A stretch of DNA of 64,000 nucleotides from Streptomyces alboniger (GTDB lineage: Bacteria; Actinomycetota; Actinomycetes; Streptomycetales; Streptomycetaceae): the NCBI RefSeq assembly GCF_008704395.1, contig NZ_CP023695.1:1178001-1242000 (forward strand), in the 5' to 3' direction. This document shows, in pieces, positions 38,470 through 47,281 of this stretch. Made by a program: the position numbers and the translations under genes. The notes under the pieces are model-generated. The model saw nothing but the letters and a program-made list of their open reading frames with translations. It ran no database searches and was not told the DNA's origin. Position 1 is the first letter of the stretch, and every line of letters starts with the position of its first letter.

Positions 38470-39969
38470 TCAGGCCACGAAGGGATGCGTGATCTCCGCC
38501 CCCGTGCCGGCGCCCGTCTCCACCAGGCGGGCGGCGGCGGCCAGACGCACCGCCGCCTCCTCGGCCACCGCGCCGCCCACGGTGAACGGCAGCCGCACAT
38601 ACCCCTCGAAGGCCCCGTCGACACCGAAGCGCGGCCCTGACGGAACCCGCACTCCCACGCGCTCGCCCACCTCGGCGAGCCGCGACCCCGACAACCCGCC
38701 GGTGCGCACCCACAGCGTCAGACCACCGCGCGGCACCTCGAACTCCCATTCGGGCAGCTCGCGGCGTACGGCGGCGACCAGCGCGTCGCGGTTCTCCCTG
38801 GCCTGCTCCCTGCGGATGTCCACGGCGGCCTCCCAGCCTCCGGTGTTCAGCAGCCAGTTCACGGCGAGCTGTTCGAGGACGGGGGTGCCCAGATCGGCGT
38901 ACGCGCGTGCCGCGACGAGGCTGCGGATCACGTCCGGGGCGGCCCGCACCCAGCCGATGCGCATGCCCGCCCAGAACGCCTTGCTCGCCGAACCGACGGT
39001 GATGACGGTGGAGCCCGCGGGGTCGAACCCGCAGACGGGGCGCGGCATGTCGAGGTCCGGGGCGAGGCCCAGCTCGCTCATCGTCTCGTCGACGACGAGG
39101 ACCGTGCCCGCCGAGCGGGCCGCCTCGACCAGTTGCCTTCGCTGGTCCTCCCCCGCGAGCGCGCCCGTGGGGTTGTGGAAGTCCGCGACCACGTACGCGA
39201 GCCGGGGCGCCGCGTCCCGCAGGACCTGCCGCCAGCGGTCCATGTCCCAGCCCTGAAGCCCCTCGGCCATGGCGACGGGGACCAGCCGGGCGCCCGCCTC
39301 GCGCATCAGCTGGAGGATGTTGGCGTACGAGGGGGACTCGACGGCGATGCGCTCGCCGCGCCCCGCGAAGAGGTGGCAGATCGCGTCGATGGCGCCCATC
39401 GCGCCGGTGGTGACCATGATCTGCTCGGGCATGGTCGGGATCCCGCGCGCGGTGTAGCGCTCGGCGAGCATCTCGCGCAGCGCGGGCAGGCCCGCGGGGT
39501 AGTCGCCGTGCGTGTGCGCGTAGGGCGGGAGCGCTTCGAGGGCGCCCTGGACGGAGCGGGTGAGCCAGGGCTCGGGCGCGGGCAGCGCGGCACAGCCCAG
39601 GTCGATCATGGAACCGAGCGCCTCCGGGGGCAGCGGTTCGAGCCCGCGCGCGGGGAGGGGGTTTCCGGCGGGGACTGCGGTCCAGCTGCCCGCTCCCCTG
39701 CGGGACTCCAGGAAGCCCTCGGCGCGCAACGCCTCGTAGGCGGCCGCCACGGTGGTGCGGCTGACGGCGAGCGCCACCGCCAGTTCGCGTTCGGCGGGCA
39801 GTCTCGCGGCGACCGGGACGCGGCCCTCCAGGACGAGCAGTCTGATGCCGTCGGCGAGGGCGCGGTAGGCGGGCGGGCGGCGGGCGCCCGTGCCGGTGGG
39901 GCGCGCCTGCTGGGAGGCGAGGAGCCGGGCGAGCTGAGTCGAGCCCATCGCCGAAGTCCACTGAGCCAT
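38470..39969 (-). CDS. MocR-type regulator (GntR HTH plus aminotransferase domain)
   Basis: A 499-residue fusion of an N-terminal GntR winged helix (AERELAVALAVSRTTVAAAYEAL, about 55-80) with a fold-type I aminotransferase domain. The PLP lysine is in TVGSASKAFWAGMR. MocR proteins sense PLP or amino compounds and control adjacent genes. It is divergent from a YczE-type membrane protein, the conserved YczR/YczE arrangement. Start ATG 39969 has GGAAGG upstream; the open frame extends 5' without support. Confidence 0.9.
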   Translation of the reverse strand: MAQWTSAMGSTQLARLLASQQARPTGTGARRPPAYRALADGIRLLVLEGRVPVAARLPAERELAVALAVSRTTVAAAYEALRAEGFLESRRGAGSWTAVPAGNPLPARGLEPLPPEALGSMIDLGCAALPAPEPWLTRSVQGALEALPPYAHTHGDYPAGLPALREMLAERYTARGIPTMPEQIMVTTGAMGAIDAICHLFAGRGERIAVESPSYANILQLMREAGARLVPVAMAEGLQGWDMDRWRQVLRDAAPRLAYVVADFHNPTGALAGEDQRRQLVEAARSAGTVLVVDETMSELGLAPDLDMPRPVCGFDPAGSTVITVGSASKAFWAGMRIGWVRAAPDVIRSLVAARAYADLGTPVLEQLAVNWLLNTGGWEAAVDIRREQARENRDALVAAVRRELPEWEFEVPRGGLTLWVRTGGLSGSRLAEVGERVGVRVPSGPRFGVDGAFEGYVRLPFTVGGAVAEEAAVRLAAAARLVETGAGTGAEITHPFVA

Positions 39970-40033
39970 GATTCCCAGTCCACCTTCCCCGAATTGGCCA
40001 TGGTTGCGCTCTGCTTCCAAGCCACAGGGTGAC

Positions 40034-40726
40034 ATGCGTCGGGCCACTACCACCAGCAGGGGGCACCACTTGTCCGGGACGAAGCCACATCTCGCACGAC
40101 GGCTGGCGCGGTTGTACGCCGGTCTGACGCTGTACGGCGCCAGCTCCGCGCTGATCGTGGCCGCGGGGCTCGGCTCCGAGCCGTGGAACGTGCTCCACCA
40201 AGGCCTGTCCGCACTGACGGGCCTGTCCATCGGCATCGTCTCGATCATCGTCGGCGCGGCCGTCCTGCTGCTGTGGATTCCCCTGCGCCAGCGCCCGGGG
40301 CTCGGCACCGTCTCGAACGTCTTCGTCTGCGGGCTGGCGATGGACGCCACCCTGGCGCTGCTGCCGGACGCGGACTCACTCGCCGTCCGCGTCCCTCTGC
40401 TGCTGGCCGGTGTGGTCCTCAACGGCGCGGCGACCGGCCTGTACATCGCCGCCTCGTTCGGCCCCGGGCCGCGCGACGGCCTGATGACCGGCCTGCACGG
40501 GCGCACCGGCCGCTCGATCCGCCTGACGCGCACGCTCGTCGAGGTGACGGTCGTCGCCACCGGCTTCGCGCTCGGCGGCACGGCGGGCTTCGGCACCGTC
40601 CTGTACGCGCTCGCCATCGGCCCGCTCGCCCAGTTCTTCCTGCGTCACCTCGCCCTCCCCGCGTCCGCCGCGGAGCAGGTCGCGGCCTCCGGCGGTCCTC
40701 CGGAGCGCGCGATACTTCAGCGGTGA
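40034..40726 (+). CDS. YczE/YitT-type membrane protein
   Basis: A 230-residue integral membrane protein with five or six spans. The segment GLGSEPWNVLHQGLS and GPGPRDGLMTGL are typical of YczE family proteins. The family is of unknown transport or signalling role, and its genes nearly always face a MocR regulator, as here. ATG 40034 is used; ATG 39968 would overlap the MocR start. The stop overlaps the next start as GTGA, coupling it to the phosphodiesterase. Confidence 0.85.
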   Translation: MRRATTTSRGHHLSGTKPHLARRLARLYAGLTLYGASSALIVAAGLGSEPWNVLHQGLSALTGLSIGIVSIIVGAAVLLLWIPLRQRPGLGTVSNVFVCGLAMDATLALLPDADSLAVRVPLLLAGVVLNGAATGLYIAASFGPGPRDGLMTGLHGRTGRSIRLTRTLVEVTVVATGFALGGTAGFGTVLYALAIGPLAQFFLRHLALPASAAEQVAASGGPPERAILQR

Positions 40727-41490
40727 CCACGCGCGTACGCCACCCCTACCTCGATCACCCGGGTCCGCTCGCCCTCGCCCACCGCGGGGGCGCGGCGGAC
40801 GGCCTGGAGAACACCGCAGCGGCCTTCCGGCGCGCCGTCGGCCTCGGCTACCGATACATCGAGACCGATGTGCACGCCACGGCCGACGGCCGACTCGTCG
40901 CCTTCCACGACGCGACGCTGGACCGCGTGACGGACGCGGCGGGACGCATCGCCGACCTCCCTTGGAGCGAGGTGCGCCACGCGCGCGTGGCAGGCAGTGA
41001 GCCGGTGCCCCTCTTCGAAGAGCTGCTGGAGACCTTCCCCGAGGTGCGCTGGAACGTGGACGTGAAGGCGGAGTCCGCGCTTCTGCCGCTCCTGGACCTG
41101 ATCCGCCGCACCGGCTCCTGGGACCGGATCTGCGTCGGCTCGTTCTCCGAGGCGCGCGTGGCGAGGGCCCAGCGCATCGCGGGCCCCCGCCTCGCCACCT
41201 CCCTCGGCACCCGCGGCGTGGCAGCCCTGCGTCTTTGGTCGTACGGCGTCCCGGCGGCGCCGCGCCCTTCGGCGGTCTGCGCGCAGGTACCCGAGACGCA
41301 CGGCGGGATCCGGGTGGTCGACCACCGCTTCGTGCGCGCCGCCCACGCGCGCGGGCTCCAGGTCCACGTGTGGACCGTCAACGACGCCGAGCGGATGGCC
41401 GCCCTTTTGGACCTGGGCGTGGATGGCGTAGTTTCCGATCACATCGAGACGCTGCGCGAGGTGCTGACGGACCGGGGGAGCTGGGTCTGA
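40723..41490 (+). CDS. Glycerophosphodiester phosphodiesterase
   Basis: A 255-residue GDPD-family TIM barrel. LAHRGG near residue 17, the GLENTAAAF stretch, YIETDVHATADGRLVAFHD and VWTVND near the C-terminus give the metal- and substrate-binding residues. It hydrolyses glycerophosphodiesters to glycerol-3-phosphate and an alcohol. No signal peptide is seen, so it should act in the cytoplasm (UgpQ-like). The GTG start overlaps the yczE-like stop. Confidence 0.92.
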   Translation: MTTRVRHPYLDHPGPLALAHRGGAADGLENTAAAFRRAVGLGYRYIETDVHATADGRLVAFHDATLDRVTDAAGRIADLPWSEVRHARVAGSEPVPLFEELLETFPEVRWNVDVKAESALLPLLDLIRRTGSWDRICVGSFSEARVARAQRIAGPRLATSLGTRGVAALRLWSYGVPAAPRPSAVCAQVPETHGGIRVVDHRFVRAAHARGLQVHVWTVNDAERMAALLDLGVDGVVSDHIETLREVLTDRGSWV

Positions 41491-41535
41491 CCGCCCGAGG
41501 GCGGCTTCGCACCACGGGGAACAGCGAGGTCACGG

Positions 41536-42882
41536 GTGGGCACCGACACCCCGCGCACGGCGGCCGGCGAGGCCGCCGAACGGCGGCGCGAGCAACGAGG
41601 CTGGTACTTCTACGACTGGGCGTGCTCGGTCTACTCGACGAGCGTCCTGACCGTATTCCTGGGGCCCTACCTCACGGAGATCGCCAAGGCGGCGGCCGAC
41701 CCGGAGGGGTATGTGCACCCGCTGGGCATCCCGGTCCGCGCGGGGTCGTTCTTCGCGTACACGGTGTCCGCCTCCGTGCTCGTGTCGGTCTTCGTGATGC
41801 CGCTGGCGGCCGCGGCCGCCGACCGTACGGGCCGCAAGAAGCCCCTGCTCGCCGTGGCCGCGTACCTGGGGGCGGCCGCGACCGCGGGCATGTTCTTCCT
41901 GGACGGCGAGCGCTATCTCCTCGGCGGTCTCCTGCTGGTCGTCGCCAATGCCTCGCTCGCCGTCTCGATGGTGCTCTACAACTCCTATCTGCCGCAGATC
42001 GCCCCTCCGGAGGAGCGCGACGCGGTCTCCTCGCGCGGCTGGGCCTTCGGTTACGCCTCGGGGGCCCTGGTCCTGGTGGCGAACCTCGTGCTGTTCCTCG
42101 CCCACGACTCCTTCGGCGTCTCCGAGTCGACGGCGGTCCGCATCTGCCTGGCGTCGGCCGGTGTGTGGTGGGGCGCCTTCACCCTCGTACCCCTGAAGCG
42201 GCTGCGCGACCGGCGGACCGCGCACTCCGCGGGCGGCGGGCGGGGCGGCCTGCGGCAGCTGGCGGCGACGGTGCGCGACATGCGCCGCCACCCCCACACG
42301 CTCGCCTTCCTGCTGGCCTACCTCGTCTACAACGACGGGGTCCAGACGGTGATCTCGCAGGCGTCCGTGTACGGCTCCGAGGAGCTGGGGCTCGAACAGT
42401 CCACGCTGATCGTCGCGGTGCTGCTGGTGCAGCTGCTCGCGGTGGCCGGGGCCCTCGGGATGGGCAGGCTGGCCCGGACGTACGGCGCCAAGCGCACCAT
42501 CCTCGGCTCCCTCGTCGCCTGGACGGTGACGATCGGGGCGGGCTACTTCCTGCCCGCGGGGGCGCCCGCGTGGTTCTTCGTCCTCGCGGCGGGAATCGGC
42601 CTGGTCCTCGGCGGCACCCAGGCCCTGTCCCGCTCGCTCTTCTCGCACCTGGTGCCGCGCGGCAAGGAGGCGGAGTACTTCTCCGCGTACGAGATCAGCG
42701 ACCGCGGCATGGCCTGGCTCGGACCGCTGATCTTCGGCCTCACCTACCAGCTGACGGGGAGCTACCGGGACGCGATCGTCTCCCTCGTGGCCTTCTTCCT
42801 GCTCGGATTCGCGCTGCTCGCGAGGGTGCCGGTGAGGCGTGCGGTACGCGACGCGGGCAATCCCGTACCCGACCGGATTTAG
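41536..42882 (+). CDS. MFS transporter, UMF1/Atg22-like
   Basis: A 448-residue, 11-12 span major facilitator. The early motif RGWYFYDWACSVYSTSVLTVF is characteristic of the UMF1 (Atg22-like) group, whose vacuolar members export amino acids. Substrate here is unknown. The GTG start has GCGAGG upstream and lies 45 bases after the phosphodiesterase gene. The next gene, rbpA, has its own promoter. Confidence 0.87.
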   Translation: MGTDTPRTAAGEAAERRREQRGWYFYDWACSVYSTSVLTVFLGPYLTEIAKAAADPEGYVHPLGIPVRAGSFFAYTVSASVLVSVFVMPLAAAAADRTGRKKPLLAVAAYLGAAATAGMFFLDGERYLLGGLLLVVANASLAVSMVLYNSYLPQIAPPEERDAVSSRGWAFGYASGALVLVANLVLFLAHDSFGVSESTAVRICLASAGVWWGAFTLVPLKRLRDRRTAHSAGGGRGGLRQLAATVRDMRRHPHTLAFLLAYLVYNDGVQTVISQASVYGSEELGLEQSTLIVAVLLVQLLAVAGALGMGRLARTYGAKRTILGSLVAWTVTIGAGYFLPAGAPAWFFVLAAGIGLVLGGTQALSRSLFSHLVPRGKEAEYFSAYEISDRGMAWLGPLIFGLTYQLTGSYRDAIVSLVAFFLLGFALLARVPVRRAVRDAGNPVPDRI

Positions 42883-42968
42883 CAACTGAGGGCAAAGGCC
42901 GGTAGTGTACGCGTTTGGCCTGCCAGGCGGACCGTTACTGCGAGCTGAAGTTTCAGAAACGCTGGGTG

Positions 42969-42986
42969 ACATCTACTGTCAGATGT
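42969..42986. promoter_or_regulatory. Inverted repeat upstream of rbpA
   Basis: ACATCT and AGATGT are separated by 6 bases, within a longer imperfect repeat of TGACA-type halves. It lies 66 bases upstream of the sigma-R-like promoter. It may be a second control site or promoter element for rbpA. Confidence 0.35.
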
Positions 42987-43051
42987 GACAAACCGGGCGC
43001 TGGTGGGTACTACAAGTGGGCGGCATACGACGGCGACGCATGACCCTGAAC

Positions 43052-43078
43052 GGGAATCTTTACCGCCGACCGGACGTT
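43052..43078 (+). promoter_or_regulatory. Sigma-R-type promoter of rbpA
   Basis: GGGAAT (43052-43057) and GTT (43076-43078) are separated by 18 bases. This is the GGAAT-N18/19-GTT pattern of the thiol-stress sigma factor SigR. rbpA is a known SigR target in S. coelicolor, which supports the call. Confidence 0.8.
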
Positions 43079-43139
43079 GACCGGATGACGACGACAGCGA
43101 CACCTGTCCTGTGGGCGACAAGCCCGGGAGGCACGATTC

Positions 43140-43514
43140 ATGAGTGAGCGAGCTCTTCGCGGCACGCGTCTCGTGGTGACAAGCTACGAGACCGACCGCG
43201 GCATCGACCTGGCTCCGCGCCAGGCCGTGGAGTACGCATGCCAGAACGGACATCGTTTCGAGATGCCGTTCTCGGTCGAGGCGGAGATCCCGCCGGAGTG
43301 GGAGTGCAAGGTCTGCGGGGCCCAGGCACTCCTGGTAGACGGCGACGGACCTGAGGAGAAGAAGGGCAAGCCGGCGCGTACGCACTGGGACATGCTCATG
43401 GAGCGCCGTACTCGAGAGGAACTCGAAGAGGTCCTGGAGGAGCGCCTTGCGGTCCTTCGGTCCGGCGCCATGAACATCGCGGTGCATCCGCGGGACAGCC
43501 GCAAGTCCGCCTGA
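43140..43514 (+). CDS. rbpA: RNA polymerase-binding protein RbpA
   Basis: A 124-residue actinobacterial RNA polymerase-binding protein. It binds principal sigma factors and stabilises open complexes. The zinc/core domain cysteines are in YACQNGHRF and WECKVCGAQ; the basic linker KKGKPARTHWDMLMERRT and the C-terminal sigma-interacting helix REELEEVLEERLAVLR follow. GGGAGG precedes the ATG. It has a sigma-R-type promoter and is closed by a very strong bidirectional hairpin. Confidence 0.97.
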   Translation: MSERALRGTRLVVTSYETDRGIDLAPRQAVEYACQNGHRFEMPFSVEAEIPPEWECKVCGAQALLVDGDGPEEKKGKPARTHWDMLMERRTREELEEVLEERLAVLRSGAMNIAVHPRDSRKSA

Positions 43515-43546
43515 CGACGGACCCGGCACACAACCGCACAGCACAA

Positions 43547-43593
43547 GTACGAGGGCCGGGGCCACTGCTCAGCAGTGGCCCCGGCCCTCGTGC
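43547..43593. terminator. Bidirectional terminator between rbpA and fxsA
   Basis: A near-perfect inverted repeat with 21-bp perfect arms (43549-43569 with 43571-43591) around a single central base, extended by a G-T wobble and one more pair. It separates two convergent genes. It is one of the strongest hairpins in the window. Confidence 0.85.
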
Positions 43594-43624
43594 GCGTGCG
43601 TGCGTGCGGGAGGCTCGTGCGCCG

Positions 43625-44200
43625 TCAGCGCGGCAGCTGCGGGTCGTCCGGGCGCGGGCCGCGCGCCGGCGGCTCGTCCCTGATGACCTCGCCCTGGACG
43701 ACCTTGCCGTCGGGGCGGTGCATGCGCGCCTGCTGGAAGGCGTCGCCGAGGCCGCCGGGGGACGCCTCGCGCACCTTGCGCTCGAACGTCCGCTCCGCAT
43801 ACCGCCCGAGGGCCTTCTGGACCGGCGGGATCAGCAGGATCAGGCCCAGGGCGTCCGAGACGAGCCCGGGCAGGATGATCAGCAGGCCGCCCAGCATCGT
43901 CAGGGCCCCGCCGCCGCCCGCGGCCTCCGGCTCGGGCGCCACTCCGCTCTGCTGCTGTTGCACGGCCTCGCTGAGCTTGCGGAACGCCCTGCGCCCCGCC
44001 CGCTTGATCACCGCGGAGCCGAGCACGAGGCCGCCCACCAGGAGCAGCAGGACCACGAACCCGCTCGTGGCACCCGCCACGACGGTGAGCAGCCAGATCT
44101 CCAGGACGAGCCACGCGGCGATGCCGAGCGGCAGGAACCTCAGGGGTCCCGAGCGTCTGGTCTTGGTGGGGCGGATGGGAGGCGGTGCGCCGGTCGTCAT
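43625..44200 (-). CDS. fxsA: FxsA-family membrane protein
   Basis: A 191-residue FxsA family inner-membrane protein. Three hydrophobic segments are visible, at about 21-42, 45-62 and 100-125 (LTMLGGLLIILPGLVSDALGL is the family hallmark). In E. coli overproduced FxsA relieves phage T7 exclusion; the native role is unknown. The C-terminus is hydrophilic. It is convergent with rbpA and follows the mannosyltransferase gene by 106 bases. Confidence 0.9.
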   Translation of the reverse strand: MTTGAPPPIRPTKTRRSGPLRFLPLGIAAWLVLEIWLLTVVAGATSGFVVLLLLVGGLVLGSAVIKRAGRRAFRKLSEAVQQQQSGVAPEPEAAGGGGALTMLGGLLIILPGLVSDALGLILLIPPVQKALGRYAERTFERKVREASPGGLGDAFQQARMHRPDGKVVQGEVIRDEPPARGPRPDDPQLPR

Positions 44201-44306
44201 GCTCCCAGTGTGCCTGGGTCCGTCTCAGGCCGGGATAAGGGGGATGATCAACAAGGCCGGGTCCGGGGCCGCTCAGGACGGCGTGCGGCCCCGCGGCCGG
44301 GTCCGC

Positions 44307-45098
44307 TCAGGGCTGCTTGCGGCCGATGACCCGGCCGACGCGCTCCCCGACGCCCCAGGCGGTGACCCGCCACAGCGCCTCGACGACGATGTTCTGGCTC
44401 ATCTTGCTGTCCCCGAGCTCCCGCTCGACGAACGTGATGGGCACCTCGACCACGTGGTAGCCCGCCTTGATCGCGCGGCGCGCGAGGTCGACCTGGAAGC
44501 AGTAGCCCTGCGACTCGACCTCGGCGAGGCCGAGGCCCTCCAGGGTCTCGCGGCGGAAGGCGCGGTAGCCGCCCGTCACGTCGCGGATGGGCACGTCCAG
44601 CAGGAGGCGCGAGTAGGTGCTGCCGCCGCGGGAGATGAACTCGCGGTGCTTGGGCCAGTTCACGACCCGGCCGCCGGGCACCCAGCGCGAGCCGAGCACG
44701 AGGTCGGCGCCCTTCAGCGCGGTCAGCAGCCGGGGCAGCTCCTCGGGCTGGTGGGAGCCGTCGGCGTCCATCTCGATGAGCACGCCGTAGTCGTTGTCGA
44801 GCCCCCAGCGGAAGCCCGCGAGGTAGGCGGCGCCGAGGCCCTCCTTGCCCTTGCGGTGCAGTACGTGGACCTGGTCGTCCTCGGCCGCCAGCTCGTCGGC
44901 GAGCTTGCCGGTGCCGTCGGGGCTGTTGTCGTCGGCGATCAGGACGTGCGCGTCCGGCACGGAAGCCCGCACCCGGCCGACGATGGCCTGGATGTTCTCC
45001 GCCTCGTCGTAGGTCGGAATGATCACCAAGGCCGTGCCGAGCGAGCCGAACTGTCTCCCCTGGTCCCCTGCTTCGGAGACTCGACCGCCGTCGTTCAC
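44307..45098 (-). CDS. Polyprenol-phosphate mannosyltransferase (Ppm1/Dpm1-like)
   Basis: A 263-residue GT2 glycosyltransferase. IIPTYDEAENI at the start, ADDNSPDGTG, and the metal-binding DADGSHQPEE are visible; there is no C-terminal membrane domain. Such enzymes move mannose from GDP-mannose to polyprenol phosphate, the donor for protein O-mannosylation (phage phiC31 receptor glycoproteins in Streptomyces) and for lipoglycans. GTG 45098 has AAGGGG 6-7 bases upstream; a longer frame to 45383 has no support. No Lnt domain or adjacent lnt gene is present. Confidence 0.9.
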   Translation of the reverse strand: MNDGGRVSEAGDQGRQFGSLGTALVIIPTYDEAENIQAIVGRVRASVPDAHVLIADDNSPDGTGKLADELAAEDDQVHVLHRKGKEGLGAAYLAGFRWGLDNDYGVLIEMDADGSHQPEELPRLLTALKGADLVLGSRWVPGGRVVNWPKHREFISRGGSTYSRLLLDVPIRDVTGGYRAFRRETLEGLGLAEVESQGYCFQVDLARRAIKAGYHVVEVPITFVERELGDSKMSQNIVVEALWRVTAWGVGERVGRVIGRKQP

Positions 45099-45589
45099 TA
45101 CTGCCCCTTCGTTCGTACGCAGAGGACCACCATAGTGGCCGCGGCCTGCGCCGCAGCGGCGGCTCGGGGGTCGGCAGGTCCAGGACTGCGGATCGGGGCC
45201 CGGCGCCCTTCGGGCCGGCCCGGGACCCGCTGGCTGCGGATCGACCGAAAGCCGTTGTCTACTGAGCGTCCGGGCCCGACCCGGGTCACACCAGCCGACC
45301 GGCTGATACGTTCCCTCGCCTCCGCGTCGCGGACGCTGGATCTGGCTCCCAGCGGAGGTGCGCCGGTGCGGCACACCACCCATGACCCAGCGGCGTTCGA
45401 CGACTGCGTGGAGGTTCGCCGGTCGGACGTCCTGTGGTGGACCCGGCCGAACCTACCGGCCCACGGCGGCTCTCTGTCAATAGCCTTGTGAGCTGCGGTG
45501 TTGATAAATACCGCCAGGTCAGTGCCGAGGATTCGCAGGTCGTACGGAGCCCCGGCGGGCCGCGATCGGCGCCGCGCACCGCCGGGACA
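45099..45589. other. Intergenic region upstream of mannosyltransferase gene
   Basis: A 491-base gap between two minus-strand genes. It contains an inverted repeat with one bulge (45412-45422 with 45443-45454, 20-base loop). A CACTAT hexamer on the minus strand at 45132-45137 could be a -10 box for the mannosyltransferase gene. No credible coding region; short frames here lack ribosome sites. Confidence 0.5.
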
Positions 45590-47239
45590 TCACTCGTCCG
45601 GCCCCACATGGACCGGCCGACCGGCCACCACGGTGCGCAGACAGACGGGGAGTTCGGCCCCCGGCGACAGGTCGGGCAGGCCGGGCGTGCCCGAGCGCGG
45701 GTCGGTCGACCAGCGGGCCACGCGGTCGTCCGGGGCCTGCACCACCAGATTGGCGGTGCGCCACACGGCGTAGTCCGCGGGCGCGCCCGGCACCAGGACG
45801 CCCGCGTCGTCGCGGCCGACGGCCCGCCAGCCGCCCCGGGTGTGGGCCGTGAACGCGGCGCGCACGGAGACGCGGTGCTCGGGCGTGCGGTGGAAGGCGG
45901 CGGCGCGGACCGTGCCCCAGGGGTCGAGGGGCGTGACGGGGCTGTCGGAGCCGAAGGCGAGGGGGACGCCGGTGCGCAGGAGGGCCGCGAACGGATTGAG
46001 GGTGCGGGCCCGCTCGGCGCCGAGGCGCTCGGCGTACATGCCGTGGTCGCCGCCCCACAGGGCGTCGAAGGCGGGCTGGACGGACGCGGTGAGGCCGAAC
46101 TCGGCGAATCCCGCGATGGTCTCGGGGGTGAGCATCTCGGCGTGCTCCACGCGGTGCCTGGCGGCCCTGACGCGGGCCAGGCCGACCTTCTCCGCGGCCA
46201 GCCGCAGTCCATCGACCACGGAACCCACCGCGGCGTCCCCGATGGCGTGGAAGCCCGCCTGGAGGCCCGCCTCGGTGCATGCCACGACGTGGGCGGCGAC
46301 GTCGGCGGCGTCCAGGTAGGCCGTGCCGGTGTGGGCGCCGTCGGCGTACGGCTCGTGCAGGCAGGCGGTGTGCGAGCCGAGGGCTCCGTCCACGAAGAGG
46401 TCACCGGCGGCGCCGGCCGCGCCCAACTCCCGGGCGCGCGCCACGCCTTCGGGGCCGTGCTCGGCCCAGTAGCCGACGACGCGGGGCCCGGCCTCCTCGG
46501 CGGCGAGCCGCAGCAGCCCGGTGAAGTCGTCCTCGTCGGAGATCTCCGGGCCCGCGCACTCGTGGACGGAGCCGATGCCGAGCGAGGCGGCGCGCTTCAG
46601 GGCGGCTCGCTGGGCCTCGGCGCGCTGGGCGGGCGTGACCGCTGCCAGGGCGGCGGCGCGCACTCCGTGGTGGGCGTCGGCGGTCAGCGGGGCGTCCGGG
46701 TGGAAGCCGGTGCGCTCGGTGATGCCGGGCACGAGGTCGAGCAGAGCGGTGGTGGCGACAGCCGAGTGGACGTCGATGCGGGAGAGGTAGAGCGGCCGGC
46801 CGCCGGTGGCCTCGTCCAGCTCCGCGCGCGTGGGCGGGCGGCCGCCGGGCCAGCGGGCGGCGTCCCAGCCGTGGCCGAGCAGAACGGGGTCGTGCGGTCG
46901 CGCGGCGGCGTGTTCGCGTACGGACACGAGCGCCTCGTCCAGCGAACGAGCCCCCGACAGGTCGAGTCCCGTCAGGGCGAGGCCGGTGGCCGTGGTGTGC
47001 ACGTGGGCGTCCGTGAACGCCGGGGTGACCAGGGCACCTTCGAGGTCGACGACCTCGTCGACGCCGTCCGCGAAGGCGTCCGCGGCGCCTTCGGAGCCGA
47101 CCCAGGCGACATGGCCGCGCTCGACGACCATCGCGGTGGCGAACGGGTCGGCGGGGCTGTGGACGTCGCCGCCGCGCAGCAGCACGGTGCGGTGGTTCTG
47201 GGGGTCCCGGACGTCGTCGGGGGCGGTGCTCTGGCTCAT
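45590..47239 (-). CDS. YtcJ-like metal-dependent amidohydrolase
   Basis: A 549-residue amidohydrolase-3 family protein. TPAFTDAHVH gives the first metal histidines; GFHAIGDAAV, RVEHAEM and FGSDSPVTPLDPW give the later ones. The family hydrolyses N-acyl or formyl amides (YtcJ, NfdA); substrate unknown. No signal peptide. ATG 47239, with a weak GCGAGA upstream. It is followed on the same strand by a 491-base gap and preceded by an Lrp/AsnC regulator gene 42 bases upstream, which may share its transcript. Confidence 0.88.
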   Translation of the reverse strand: MSQSTAPDDVRDPQNHRTVLLRGGDVHSPADPFATAMVVERGHVAWVGSEGAADAFADGVDEVVDLEGALVTPAFTDAHVHTTATGLALTGLDLSGARSLDEALVSVREHAAARPHDPVLLGHGWDAARWPGGRPPTRAELDEATGGRPLYLSRIDVHSAVATTALLDLVPGITERTGFHPDAPLTADAHHGVRAAALAAVTPAQRAEAQRAALKRAASLGIGSVHECAGPEISDEDDFTGLLRLAAEEAGPRVVGYWAEHGPEGVARARELGAAGAAGDLFVDGALGSHTACLHEPYADGAHTGTAYLDAADVAAHVVACTEAGLQAGFHAIGDAAVGSVVDGLRLAAEKVGLARVRAARHRVEHAEMLTPETIAGFAEFGLTASVQPAFDALWGGDHGMYAERLGAERARTLNPFAALLRTGVPLAFGSDSPVTPLDPWGTVRAAAFHRTPEHRVSVRAAFTAHTRGGWRAVGRDDAGVLVPGAPADYAVWRTANLVVQAPDDRVARWSTDPRSGTPGLPDLSPGAELPVCLRTVVAGRPVHVGPDE

Positions 47240-47281
47240 GGGTCCAGTCTCGCCCCTGCGGGCGCGCGCCTCGCGCGCGGG

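Noticed and set aside
45099..45379. 93-residue minus ORF and plus ORFs in the mannosyltransferase upstream gap
   Set aside because: No ribosome sites, no domain-like composition; mannosyltransferase GTG 45098 has a good site of its own.
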